A DNA stretch of 44,087 bases from ZC4RG29 sp036381475 (GTDB taxonomy: Bacteria > Bacteroidota > Bacteroidia > Cytophagales > Cyclobacteriaceae): NCBI GenBank assembly GCA_036381475.1, contig DASVCT010000035.1, positions 1 to 44,087 on the forward strand, given 5' to 3'. This document shows, one piece after another, positions 16,116-24,945 of the stretch. A model generated the notes under the pieces. It was not told where the DNA came from and did no database searches. It saw nothing but the letters and a program-made list of their open reading frames with translations. The position numbers and the translations under genes are program-made. Positions within the stretch are counted from its first letter, which is position 1. Every line of letters begins with the position of its first letter.

Positions 16116-16231
16116 ACGCGTTGTTTTATTAAGTCAACTATGAGCAATACAACCAGCACAACCACGGATACCGAGATAAGTCCAAGCGATACCACGATCA
16201 TGATTTTTACGAACAGTTCAGGGAAATGCAT
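16109..16231 (-). CDS. 40-residue single-span membrane protein, likely symporter partner
   Basis: A short frame was read by hand: ATG at 16231-16229, stop TAA at 16111-16109, 40 codons. It encodes MHFPELFVKIM followed by a strongly hydrophobic helix of about 23 residues (from IVVSLGLISV to LLIVDL) and a basic tail IKQRVW. It starts 10 bp after the stop of the sodium:solute symporter gene and overlaps the carbamoyltransferase start by 7 bp, so it fills the only gap in the operon exactly. Small one-helix partners are known for several secondary transporters, including some of the SSS family. That this is such a subunit is inference. A plain coincidence of a hydrophobic frame is possible but unlikely given the spacing. 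Confidence 0.7.
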   Translation of the reverse strand: MHFPELFVKIMIVVSLGLISVSVVVLVVLLIVDLIKQRVW

Positions 16232-16241
16232 AAGGGAATTG

Positions 16242-17681
16242 TTAGGCTTTCTTCAAAGCATTGTTTTCGTCCAGTTTATGCCACTCAAACTTGCCTGGGA
16301 ACAGGTGGGTGAACAGTACGACGACAATCATCGACGTAGCAGCACCGACAAGGGACGCTGAATACCACCCCACCATGAAATAAAAGATCATCCCGATCAC
16401 TGATCCGGCGATCATGCCCGCAATCGCTCCACGGGTGTTTGCCTTGCGCCAAAACAACCCGGTTGCGATCGGCCAGATGGTACTCGCCACCAGCGGTCCG
16501 GCAAAGAAAAGGACGTCAGCCAGAGTACCGATTCGGGGAAGGCAAACGAGCCAGGCGACAAATCCCAATGCCAGGACTATTCTTGAAGAAACTTTTCGTA
16601 ATCGCGCGTCTGATGCGCCGGGATTAATCATCTTTTTGTAGATATCCTGAGTAATGAGGTCCGACGTCGAGGCCAGAAGGCTGTCGAGACTGGAGGCGAG
16701 AGAACAAAAGAAGACCATAAACACTACAATCGACCCGGCCTCTCCCAACACGCTTGCCGCCACCAGAGGGCCAACCATATCGGGTCGCGTAATATTGATG
16801 CCCAATGATCCGCTCGCGAGGGCGATGAATCCTGCCGCGACAGGCACCGGCAACCAGATGAGGCCCCCTATCAGGTACGCTCTTCGACCTGCTGTTTCAG
16901 TCATCGCAAAGACCCTGCTCCACCAGACGTTGCTGTGAAAGACTTCCCCTACCCCAAATAGCAGGTTGTTAAACACGGCCATGATCGACGCCGGAAGCAA
17001 TGCGTTAATCAGCATGGGTTTGTCGGTCCGCAGGTCGGAATAAATCTCACTGAAGTCCACAATCTGAAACACGGAAATGCCAATGATCACGACACCAATC
17101 AGGATGAGCAGCGACTGTATATAGTCCGTGCCGATGACGGCGTAAAGTCCACCAAACAGCGTATAGGCGACACAAACAAAAAGGATAACGCTCATCCCTA
17201 TCTCATAAGGTATCCCTGCAATTGCATTCATCAGTATGCCACCGGCCATACCCATACTGATCATCCATATGAACCCGTAGAAAATGCTGATAAGCAGAAA
17301 CAGTATCCATGCAGCCTTTCCGTAACGCAGACGGATGAAGTCACCACTTGTATAGCCACCAGGCATCAGGGCGCGAATCCGTGCAGCAAGGGGCGCAAAA
17401 AGCAGTAGTCCCAGCGCAGCCGTCGAGTAAGCGATCATTCCCCAGATGCCAAGTTCCAGGGCAAACTGGGGCGCGAGCATGGTCGTATTCGAGGTAACCC
17501 AGGTAGCCATGACAGTTGCAGTTCCCAACGCAAGGCCGACCTTTCGACCAGCAAGCATATAGCCATCCATAGACTTTGCCCGTCTGCCCCAATAGTATCC
17601 AAGGCCAATCCACAACACACTAAGCCCTGCTATGATGATCCACCCATCCGCGGGTGAAATGATGTAAGATTGATGTTCCAT
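16242..17681 (-). CDS. Sodium:solute symporter (SSS) family transporter
   Basis: A 479-residue inner-membrane protein with about 13 predicted spans and the SSS fold. It begins ISPADGWIIIAGLSVLWIGLGYYWGRR, then MDGYMLAGRKVGLALGTATVMATWVTSNTT, the helix-1/2 region of the family. GTDYIQSLLILIG and SLASSLDSLLASTSDLITQDIY match the conserved central and sodium-site helices. Overall layout recalls the urea/polyol DUR3-like branch, but I cannot assign a substrate. It starts 8 bp after the upstream FN3 membrane protein and is followed by the 40-residue membrane protein, so it is central to the operon. Confidence 0.88.
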   Translation of the reverse strand: MEHQSYIISPADGWIIIAGLSVLWIGLGYYWGRRAKSMDGYMLAGRKVGLALGTATVMATWVTSNTTMLAPQFALELGIWGMIAYSTAALGLLLFAPLAARIRALMPGGYTSGDFIRLRYGKAAWILFLLISIFYGFIWMISMGMAGGILMNAIAGIPYEIGMSVILFVCVAYTLFGGLYAVIGTDYIQSLLILIGVVIIGISVFQIVDFSEIYSDLRTDKPMLINALLPASIMAVFNNLLFGVGEVFHSNVWWSRVFAMTETAGRRAYLIGGLIWLPVPVAAGFIALASGSLGINITRPDMVGPLVAASVLGEAGSIVVFMVFFCSLASSLDSLLASTSDLITQDIYKKMINPGASDARLRKVSSRIVLALGFVAWLVCLPRIGTLADVLFFAGPLVASTIWPIATGLFWRKANTRGAIAGMIAGSVIGMIFYFMVGWYSASLVGAATSMIVVVLFTHLFPGKFEWHKLDENNALKKA

Positions 17682-17689
17682 AGGGATCG

Positions 17690-18142
17690 CTACTGTGTGG
17701 CCTTCGCTGTGCCTTTTACAACTAATGCGACTGTGAGCAAAAACACGATGGCACCTAGCCCCGCCAGCGTAAACGCGAGTTGAAGAGAATAATGCTCCAC
17801 GGTCACCGTGACCGTCCCGGACCAGCCCCCGCCATTCGAGCGAAGACGATAGTAATAGATACCATTAGGTAATCCCGATACAAAAGTGGCCAGGTCCGGA
17901 CCCTGGTAAATCGTCATCGCACGTTCGAAATCGGGTGTGGCCGATTGTTGAACCTCATACATCGCATTCGGCATAACGGCTCTCCATTGCAGACGCACAT
18001 GGCCATCATGGGTTGTCCGGCTGGCTGGCCCCCGGAATTCAGATCGCTGCTGATCGGCCATCAGCGTAAGCGATGAAATGAGAATCAGAACCAGGCTAAG
18101 TTGACAGCCGGAAACGATGATTGTCCGATATCGAAATGTCAT
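17690..18142 (-). CDS. Exported FN3-like protein with C-terminal membrane anchor
   Basis: A 150-residue protein. An N-terminal signal or anchor segment (about residues 7-28) is followed by a domain of about 80 residues resembling fibronectin type III (HVRLQWRAVMPNAMYEVQQS ... NGIYYYRLR ... WSGTVTVTVE), and a C-terminal membrane helix (about 120-143) with a short basic tail. The domain should therefore face the periplasm. Its ATG overlaps the stop of the upstream gene (TGATG) and it ends 8 bp before the symporter gene. An accessory or sensing subunit of the transporter is a reasonable guess; no specific family is recognised. Confidence 0.75.
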   Translation of the reverse strand: MTFRYRTIIVSGCQLSLVLILISSLTLMADQQRSEFRGPASRTTHDGHVRLQWRAVMPNAMYEVQQSATPDFERAMTIYQGPDLATFVSGLPNGIYYYRLRSNGGGWSGTVTVTVEHYSLQLAFTLAGLGAIVFLLTVALVVKGTAKATQ

Positions 18143-18570
18143 CAGGATATTCCCCTAAGCCGCAAGAATTTGGGCCTTAAATCCAGTGCAGCAGCAAGCT
18201 CCTGTACCGTTTCAGTGGCGTGTTCCGGCGTGACCAGATACAGTACGCCCTTCAATCGTCTTGCGTGAACGGACAGTAAACGCCATCGATTACCCACAGC
18301 TTCCGGCTGTAGTTGATTTTCATTCACGATTTCAAAGACGTACACGCTGTTTTTAAGCTCGCCGACAATATCAGGAACGACACCTTCATCCTGATCGTCC
18401 CATTTTATCCTGCCGGGCCTCGTATAATTAGGACTATTTGCTTTAACGGATGAAAAGCCTTGCTCCATGAGATGGGTCACTACAGAGTGAACAATTTGTT
18501 CGTAAAGCGACTTGTCTACGCTGTTTGTGGTGTCCATATACTGCTGGTACAATTTAAACTCAAGTTTCAA
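18142..18570 (-). CDS. Small conserved-looking protein, degenerate nuclease-like fold
   Basis: A 142-residue cytoplasmic protein; an ATG at 18537 (MDTTNSVDKS) is an alternative start. The core VVPDIVGELKNSVYVFEIVN, followed by LKGVLYLVTPE, has the strand pattern of a PD-(D/E)xK-type restriction-endonuclease fold, but the lysine position is Val, so catalytic activity is doubtful. I do not recognise the family. Its TGA overlaps the ATG of the next gene, so it is the first gene of the symporter operon. Confidence 0.6.
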   Translation of the reverse strand: MKLEFKLYQQYMDTTNSVDKSLYEQIVHSVVTHLMEQGFSSVKANSPNYTRPGRIKWDDQDEGVVPDIVGELKNSVYVFEIVNENQLQPEAVGNRWRLLSVHARRLKGVLYLVTPEHATETVQELAAALDLRPKFLRLRGIS

Positions 18571-18684
18571 GATAAATTAAGTTCTATACAACATAATTGG
18601 CCAAAAATGTTCCCGTGGCAATATGTCATGTATGAAAATTAGCAAATAAACGGAGTAGCGGGGTTATTTTCCGTTGTGTAGGAA

Positions 18685-19194
18685 CTATTGCGCATGCTCT
18701 TCAGGTGAGTCCTGGGGCGAGATCGGCTCCTCAATGACGAGAAGGGGCGATGCGTCTACTCCGCGGATATCAAGCGCCTCGATCAATAGGGTCAGGGATG
18801 CCTTAAGCTGGTGCACCTCATGTGGCGGAAGTTTCGCGAGGCCGCGGGAGAGTTTTTCATGCAACAGGTCAGGCGTCTTATCGAGTATGGTGGCGCCACT
18901 CGAGGTCAGAGCGAGGTATGTCACACGCTTGTCGCCTTGCTTTGGCAACCGTGCGATGTAACCTTTCTTTTCCAATCGGTTTATGATGCCCGTAACAGTG
19001 CTGGAGTTGAGATGGAGAAACTCGGTAAGTTCCTTGTGTGTCGACATGTAGTTCTGCTGGTTTCTGAGGAACCCCAGGCAGAGCAATTGTGGGATGCTTA
19101 TCCCGAATTCTTTGAGGATTCGTTTTGATTCGAGATTTATCGATCGTACGATCTTGCGAATGTCAATGATAATATCCTTGTAGTCCGGGTTCAC
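18685..19194 (-). CDS. MarR-family transcriptional regulator
   Basis: A 169-residue winged-helix regulator. The DNA-binding region is STHKELTEFLHLNSSTVTGIINRLEKKGYIARLPKQGDKRVTYLALTSSG, with the wing DKRVTY typical of MarR. The C-terminal dimerisation helix is followed by a 25-residue acidic tail rich in Pro, Ser and Glu that is not part of the domain. It lies 114 bp upstream of the symporter operon on the same strand and could be its regulator, but no operator was identified. Confidence 0.9.
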   Translation of the reverse strand: MNPDYKDIIIDIRKIVRSINLESKRILKEFGISIPQLLCLGFLRNQQNYMSTHKELTEFLHLNSSTVTGIINRLEKKGYIARLPKQGDKRVTYLALTSSGATILDKTPDLLHEKLSRGLAKLPPHEVHQLKASLTLLIEALDIRGVDASPLLVIEEPISPQDSPEEHAQ

Positions 19195-19268
19195 GTCGGC
19201 TCGCGCAACTATATCCCCGACAAATATGCGAAATTATTTTGCCCCGGAAGGCTATGAAATCATTCGCC

Positions 19269-20393
19269 TTAGTCAATTCCCTTGAACATCCTGTCCCACC
19301 GTATTTTGTGCAGAAGGCTGGCGTCCCGGTCGATTGAAAGCCATATGAACAGAGGTTTGCCCACGATGTGGTCTTCAGGCACGAATCCCCAGTAGCGTGA
19401 ATCCAGCGAGTTGTTCCGGTTATCCCCCATCATAAAGTAGTAATCCTGACGGAAGGTGTAGGTTTGTTGCTGCACACCATCGATAACCAGCGAGCTCTCA
19501 GTGACCTGAACATTATCGAGGTGTTCATACAGCCGGATGGTCTCACCATACCGCGCGAGGGTTGAATCGCTGACTTCAATCGTCATCCCTTTTCGTGGAA
19601 CCGTAAGTGGACCGTAGTTGTCGGCGTTCCACGAATCCCTCATCGCGGCCGGAAAAATGTCGGGATCGGGACCGTCATGGGTCGTGTAGTCGTCCATCAC
19701 AGCTTCCAAATAAGGAGCCTGCTCCAGCTGCTGTCGCTGCTGCTCCGTCAGGAACATGCGATAGACAACTTTATTTTCCGGTGTGTATCCTGCGAGATAG
19801 TAGTCGTCTGAATCCAGCCCGAGTCTCCGGAAGTGCAGCGTATTGATCTCCTGCGGCGCCATAACAAGGTAGCTGAATTTCACGTCCGGAGGAGCCGGCA
19901 AAGTAATCCCATTTACAATCAGCTTTCTGTCGCTGACGCGAATTACATCCCCAGGAATCCCAACACAGCGTTTCACATAATACGTCTTCAGGTCGATAGG
20001 TCGCTCGATGCCATCATTCATCTTTAAGTCGGGAACATTGAACACGACGACGTCTTCGCGCCGAACTTTCGTGAGACCCGGAAGCCTCCACGACGGCAAC
20101 TGAATCCAGTCGAGATAAGAGGGTATATCCGTTCCCCAAATTGTTTGATGGGTCAACGGCACCTGGAGCGGTGTCCTGGGCGTCCGCGGTCCGTAGTGCA
20201 GTTTGCTGACAAAGAGGAATTCGTCCACCTGGATCGTGTTTTCCATAGATGGGGTGGGAACGACAAACGCTTCTACGGCGGACCACCGGATCAGGGTAGC
20301 AACGACCACCGCAAAAATGATCGAGTCGCGCCATTCCCGCGCACGGGATTTCGGCTTTTTATTGCGGTTGCGTCGAACGGGTCTCCATTTCAT
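19269..20393 (-). CDS. lepB: Signal peptidase I
   Basis: A 374-residue S26 peptidase that removes signal peptides from exported proteins. One membrane segment (about residues 24-44) precedes the active site. Ser49 in PTPSMENT is the nucleophile and Lys141 in YYVKRCVGIPGD the general base. Box E is visible as MGDNRNNSLDSRYWGFVP. The protein is longer than E. coli LepB, with insertions at about residues 65-110 and 175-270, as is usual in Bacteroidota. It is on the same strand as the MarR gene, 74 bp upstream of it. Confidence 0.93.
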   Translation of the reverse strand: MKWRPVRRNRNKKPKSRAREWRDSIIFAVVVATLIRWSAVEAFVVPTPSMENTIQVDEFLFVSKLHYGPRTPRTPLQVPLTHQTIWGTDIPSYLDWIQLPSWRLPGLTKVRREDVVVFNVPDLKMNDGIERPIDLKTYYVKRCVGIPGDVIRVSDRKLIVNGITLPAPPDVKFSYLVMAPQEINTLHFRRLGLDSDDYYLAGYTPENKVVYRMFLTEQQRQQLEQAPYLEAVMDDYTTHDGPDPDIFPAAMRDSWNADNYGPLTVPRKGMTIEVSDSTLARYGETIRLYEHLDNVQVTESSLVIDGVQQQTYTFRQDYYFMMGDNRNNSLDSRYWGFVPEDHIVGKPLFIWLSIDRDASLLHKIRWDRMFKGID

Positions 20394-20442
20394 ACCATAC
20401 CTTTTGGTGATTGGTTGCCATTCCTCAAACGGAATTACAGGA

Positions 20443-21909
20443 TTACCGTATTTTCGATTCCAGGATCACGTTGCCCGGGAGAAAAAAATCGCGCAAGGCA
20501 CGCAAGGCAGCATGATACCCACACATCCCGTGTACGCCGCCCCCCGGGGGAGTCGACGACGAACATATATAAAGGTTCCCTTTCGACGTGCGGTATGGCG
20601 ACCGGCGGAGTGCGGGGCGCGTGAAGATCTGATCCAGCCGAAATGCGCCACCGTTAATATCTCCCCCAACATAGTTCGCGTTGTAAGCCTCCAACTCCGC
20701 GGTGTTCATGGTGTGACGGGCAATAACGAGATCGCGAAAACCCGGTGCAAAGCGTTCCACCTGTGATTCCACTGCGCCGGTCATGTCAACAGTAGAACCG
20801 TTGGGTACATGGCAGTATGCCCACACCGTGTGTTTTCCCTCGGGAGCGCGTGTGCGATCGAAGCGACTGGGTTGCGCCAGGAGGACGAAAGGCCTCTCCG
20901 GATGGGTGCCGGTCCACACCGCCTGTTCTGAAGCTGCAATTTCGGCAAACGTTCCACCAAGGTGGACGGTGCCGGCCTCCTCACACCCGGCGGCCAGGAA
21001 GGGTATCGGACCATCAAGGGCCCAGTCAATTTTGAAGACCCCCGGCCCATACTTGTAGCGATTGAGTTGCCACTTGTAGATCGTCGTAAACTGGTGTCCC
21101 GCGATCTCAAGCAACTGTCTCGGCGTCACATCAAACAAAACGACGCGGGCGGATGGAAGCTGATCGAGAGACTTCACATATATCCCGGTCTCGATCTTTC
21201 CTCCCAGAGATTCAAAGTAGGAAGCCAGCGCGTTGGCGATCTGCTGGGAGCCTCCCTTAGGGATCGGCCATCCGCGCAAGTGACCTGTGGCGAGAAGAAC
21301 CAAACCGATAGCGGCTGTTGCCGTATGCGTGAGTGGCATGATCGAATGCGCAGCCATGCCGGCCCAGAATCCCTTTGCCTTTTCCGTGCGGAATAATTTC
21401 GAAATGGATTTTGCCGACCGCAGCGCGCGGAAGCCAAACCGCATCATCTTCGACGGATGATGCAACATCCTCAAGGGCCCCAGGACGTGCTCCGCGATTT
21501 CCGGCCAGTCGCGCACTACCGGATCGATCAAATCGTGGTATGCCTGCGCATCGTCACCAAGTTGCTGGGCGGTCTTTCCAAGCGAACGCGTGAGGAGCAC
21601 CGCAGTTCCATCGTCAAACGGGTGTGCAGCCGATGCGGGCGGGTAGATGAACCCCAGACCGTGGTCCGCGAGCGGTAGCGTTGTGAACAATGGCGACGCT
21701 GCGGCCAGGGGATGAATGGCAGAACATACATCGTGGTAAAAGCCCGGCGAGGTCAGTTCTGCTGTGCGCGCACCGCCACCGACGGTCTTTGCGGCCTCGA
21801 GCAGCAGGACAGAAAGGCCCTCTCTCTGGAGTGTTATTGCCGCCGCCAGACCGTTTGGACCAGCGCCGACGACAACGGCGTCATAATCCAAACCCGGCGT
21901 CCTCGTCAT
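20443..21909 (-). CDS. FAD-dependent oxidoreductase, phytoene desaturase-like
   Basis: A 488-residue flavoprotein. The dinucleotide-binding motif is DAVVVGAGPNGLAAAITLQREG near residues 9-30 followed by LLEAAKTVGGGART. The C terminus has the closing FAD motif SSSTPPGGGVHGMCGYHAA. The layout matches the NAD(P)/FAD-dependent carotenoid-desaturase/isomerase-like family (PYROXD2/CrtI type). No other carotenoid gene is near, so a carotenoid role is unproven; family members also act as retinol saturases or isomerases. It is 49 bp upstream of lepB on the same strand. Confidence 0.85.
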   Translation of the reverse strand: MTRTPGLDYDAVVVGAGPNGLAAAITLQREGLSVLLLEAAKTVGGGARTAELTSPGFYHDVCSAIHPLAAASPLFTTLPLADHGLGFIYPPASAAHPFDDGTAVLLTRSLGKTAQQLGDDAQAYHDLIDPVVRDWPEIAEHVLGPLRMLHHPSKMMRFGFRALRSAKSISKLFRTEKAKGFWAGMAAHSIMPLTHTATAAIGLVLLATGHLRGWPIPKGGSQQIANALASYFESLGGKIETGIYVKSLDQLPSARVVLFDVTPRQLLEIAGHQFTTIYKWQLNRYKYGPGVFKIDWALDGPIPFLAAGCEEAGTVHLGGTFAEIAASEQAVWTGTHPERPFVLLAQPSRFDRTRAPEGKHTVWAYCHVPNGSTVDMTGAVESQVERFAPGFRDLVIARHTMNTAELEAYNANYVGGDINGGAFRLDQIFTRPALRRSPYRTSKGNLYICSSSTPPGGGVHGMCGYHAALRALRDFFLPGNVILESKIR

Positions 21910-21975
21910 GGAGCGATCTCCTCCGTCCAGGAGGGCACCATGTTTTGCTTCGGGGAAACGGCCATACGACGCCTG

Positions 21976-22491
21976 TTAGAGTTTCAGGATCTGGCCAGCG
22001 TGCTGTTTCGTGTCAACGTTGTCAATTATCTCGGTGATCGCGCCCTTTTCGTCGATAATAAAGGTAGTACGTGCTGTACCCCAGTACCGGTTTCCGTTCC
22101 GTTCCTTTTCAACCCAAACTCCGTAGGCTTTGTTGATCGACTTGTCCGGATCCGCCACTAGAGTAAAGGGTAGGTTGTATTTTTGCTGAAACGCCTTGTG
22201 CGATGCCTCGTCGTCACCGCTTACACCGAGGACAACATATCCGGCGGTCGTCAGCGGATCGATATTATCGCGAAGGTTGCACGCCTCCATGGTACACCCA
22301 GGTGAATCGTCCTTTGGATAGAAGTACAGGACCACCTTTTGTCCATGGTAGTCATGAAGGCTGACCGTCTTTCCATCCTGGTCCTTAGCCGTAAAATCGG
22401 GAGCCTTATCCCCCACGTTCAGTTTGCTTTGTGAAAACCCTTCCATTGCCATCAGCATTAATACGAGAATTAACTTGCCTTTCATAGCCAT
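21976..22491 (-). CDS. bcp: Exported thiol peroxidase, PrxQ/BCP type
   Basis: A 171-residue peroxiredoxin. Residues 1-21 form a signal peptide (KGKLILVLMLMAMEGFSQS). The domain begins LNVGDKAPDFTAKDQDGKTVSLHDY. The peroxidatic Cys lies in DSPGCTMEACNLRDN, with the second Cys five residues later, the arrangement of BCP/PrxQ enzymes. It reduces peroxides using a thioredoxin-like donor. The signal peptide suggests periplasmic action, whereas classical BCP is cytoplasmic. Confidence 0.9.
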   Translation of the reverse strand: MAMKGKLILVLMLMAMEGFSQSKLNVGDKAPDFTAKDQDGKTVSLHDYHGQKVVLYFYPKDDSPGCTMEACNLRDNIDPLTTAGYVVLGVSGDDEASHKAFQQKYNLPFTLVADPDKSINKAYGVWVEKERNGNRYWGTARTTFIIDEKGAITEIIDNVDTKQHAGQILKL

Positions 22492-22572
22492 ACCTTTTTT
22501 GATGTGAATAATGCGTCCTGGCGGCTGCTACGATGAGGGAAATTTACGAAATACCCGGCACATCAACACATT

Positions 22573-23859
22573 TCAACCAAAAAGCACCCAGGCCACAACC
22601 AAAGTAACAAGCACGTTAAAGCTTTGCGCAATGATGAATGCGTAGAGGGGTTTCCGGCTGTTGTTAAGAAAGAGATCGGAGAAGCGTGTTTCAAGTCCGA
22701 TGCTGGTGAACGCCAAAACAAACCACATGGTTTGGATCGTCTTCAGGCTGCCCGAAACGGCCGACACCGTTGCCGGAGCGAGGGCGAACGAGAATACGAG
22801 GGATGCCGCCACAAATCCCAGGACGAATTTCGGAAAGCGCTCCCAGATGACGGCGAGGCTCGGCTTCTCGACATTGGGCAGCTGTTCACCTTTACCGGTA
22901 TAGGTCCAGTAAATGCTGATCGCAAATGCCGCGATTCCCAGCATCACATTCTGTGAGAACTTCACGATCGTACTTACCTTGAGCGCCGTATCACCCACAA
23001 GTGTTCCCGAAGCGACCACCGCGCCCGTTGTGTCGATGCTTCCGCCGAGCCACGCTCCAGTTACCGCCTGGGTGAAGTTGAAGTAATTGGCGATCATCGG
23101 CATGAATATCATCATTGGAATAGCAACGATAAGCACCAGGGAAATCACGTACGACAGCTTACGCGTGTCGCCCTTTATCGCCCCGGCGGTCGCGATGGCA
23201 GCCGACACACCACAAATAGAGACAGCGCTTGAAATCATCATCGCCATCTCGTCATCCAGCTTGAACTTCCGGCATACCCACCAGGCGAAATACCACACCA
23301 CCAGCACCACAATGGATGCCTGCACGAGGCCGAGTGAACCGGATTCCAGGATGTCGGAAAAAATAATGCGCGTCCCCAATAGGACGAGACCGATCTTGAC
23401 AAACAGCTCCGTAGTAAGCATCGAGCGAAACCACTGCGGAAGTTTGAACAGGTTCCCGATGAGAAGACCAATCGACAGGCTAAAGATGACAGCTTCCAGA
23501 TTCACATCCCGAACCGCACTGTTTCCCTCGATGATCAGCGCACACAAGGCAACAGCGTAAACAACTGGAAATACACCCAGAAAATGTCGAAGGGTCTTCC
23601 CTGTCATCAAAATACCTACGACGGCTACTGCGGCGATATATACAAATTGAATCAGGATGGCACCCAGGTTACCAGGGCCGAGTATTTTTCCGCCAAGCTC
23701 TTGCCACGTCTCCCAGTGAAATTCAGGCGCCGGAACGACGAACCACAGCAGCGACAACAGGATGATCAGAAAACCAAGGATTACCGACACCCAATCTTCA
23801 TGAACCGGGAACAAGGAACGCCGTTCGGGCTGAACGGCAGATTGAACAGATTTTTCCAT
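22573..23859 (-). CDS. YeiH/UPF0324-family putative sulfate exporter
   Basis: A 428-residue inner-membrane protein with about 11-12 membrane segments. Motifs KIGLVLLGTRIIFSDI, AVSICGVSAAIATAGAIKG and TGAVVASGTLVGDTALKVSTIVKFSQN match the YeiH/YadS (UPF0324, putative sulfate exporter) family. The N-terminal 20 residues are cytoplasmic. The ion carried is not firmly established for the family. It lies upstream of the peroxiredoxin gene on the same strand, 81 bp apart. Confidence 0.88.
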   Translation of the reverse strand: MEKSVQSAVQPERRSLFPVHEDWVSVILGFLIILLSLLWFVVPAPEFHWETWQELGGKILGPGNLGAILIQFVYIAAVAVVGILMTGKTLRHFLGVFPVVYAVALCALIIEGNSAVRDVNLEAVIFSLSIGLLIGNLFKLPQWFRSMLTTELFVKIGLVLLGTRIIFSDILESGSLGLVQASIVVLVVWYFAWWVCRKFKLDDEMAMMISSAVSICGVSAAIATAGAIKGDTRKLSYVISLVLIVAIPMMIFMPMIANYFNFTQAVTGAWLGGSIDTTGAVVASGTLVGDTALKVSTIVKFSQNVMLGIAAFAISIYWTYTGKGEQLPNVEKPSLAVIWERFPKFVLGFVAASLVFSFALAPATVSAVSGSLKTIQTMWFVLAFTSIGLETRFSDLFLNNSRKPLYAFIIAQSFNVLVTLVVAWVLFG

Positions 23860-23988
23860 CAGGCAAGCAGTTTCTCATGCGCACAGATCGTGCGGCGTCG
23901 ACGAAATATAAAAATATCCAATTAATACGAACAGGATAAATAATGCAGGGACAGTCTTCACGACGATTCACACCCAAGACCGCGTTGC

Positions 23989-24873
23989 TCACGGCGATAC
24001 ACTGTCCAAACGGCCTACCTGTTCGTTGTAATAGTCGATGGTTTCGATCACCGATGGCAAATTGCTTGGACGCGTTTCAGCATCCCGTTCGATATAGATG
24101 TGACCAGAAAAGTTTTGTCGTTTTAATTCAGCAAAGACGGCGGGGAAATCCACTACACCGGTTCCCACACGGACATCTTGTATGTTGGGATTGTTGTACT
24201 CGGCGATGTCCTTGAGGTGAATGCCCATAATGTGTCCCGCCAGGCGCTTCACACCATCAACGGGATTAACTCCGCTTTTTGGCCAGTGGCCCAGGTCCGC
24301 ACATGCGCCAAAATTTTTGTGTCCCTCTATGGCGGCGAGCACTGAGTCCGGGTGCCAGTATTGGCTCACACCCCTCCAATGGTCATGAATAGCCATGCGC
24401 AAATCATAAGCGCCAAGCAAACTGTCGACGCGATCGAGCATCGACACTGGCGGTTCGCCGGTTACATACGACACGCCGAAGAACTTCGCCACGTCGAACT
24501 GGCGTTTCCATGATTCAATGGTGCTGTCGCCGCCAACGTACATCGACTCCATGCGCAGACCTCTTTCATCGAGCATCGACCGTACCTTCGCGAGACCTGC
24601 GTTTGACAAGGTTCCAATCAGGGAATCTCCCAGCTCTGGCCCCGCATCAAAGAACGTCACGCCCTCAACATAGTCGACACCGCTGCTGTCGATCTTATCC
24701 AGGGCATCCGGCAGGTTGAACGTATGAAACGTCCAGAAGGCGATACCCAGTTTCCAGTCGGGCGGCGCAGCCTGCGTCGTTTCACCGGAAGGCCGTTTGG
24801 AACATGCGCCCACGAGGGCGACAACTATCGCGAAGAACACCAGTATCGCCCCTCTTTGAAATGAATTTCCCAT
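23989..24873 (-). CDS. Sugar phosphate isomerase/epimerase-like TIM-barrel lipoprotein
   Basis: A 294-residue protein with a lipoprotein signal (lipobox LVGAC, Cys24) and a xylose-isomerase-like TIM barrel (AP_endonuc_2 fold). Visible metal or catalytic positions are HDHW, GACADLGHW, GIHLKDI and IYIERDAE at the barrel strand ends. Exported relatives in Bacteroidota act in sugar catabolism, including steps on 3-keto sugars, but the exact reaction here is unknown. It follows the CE15 esterase gene on the same strand after 72 bp. Confidence 0.82.
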   Translation of the reverse strand: MGNSFQRGAILVFFAIVVALVGACSKRPSGETTQAAPPDWKLGIAFWTFHTFNLPDALDKIDSSGVDYVEGVTFFDAGPELGDSLIGTLSNAGLAKVRSMLDERGLRMESMYVGGDSTIESWKRQFDVAKFFGVSYVTGEPPVSMLDRVDSLLGAYDLRMAIHDHWRGVSQYWHPDSVLAAIEGHKNFGACADLGHWPKSGVNPVDGVKRLAGHIMGIHLKDIAEYNNPNIQDVRVGTGVVDFPAVFAELKRQNFSGHIYIERDAETRPSNLPSVIETIDYYNEQVGRLDSVSP

Positions 24874-24945
24874 GATTTAGTGTATTAACCAATGTCATTA
24901 AAATAGATGCAGCCGCAGTCGCAGTTGGTATCGTTGCATCTGCAA

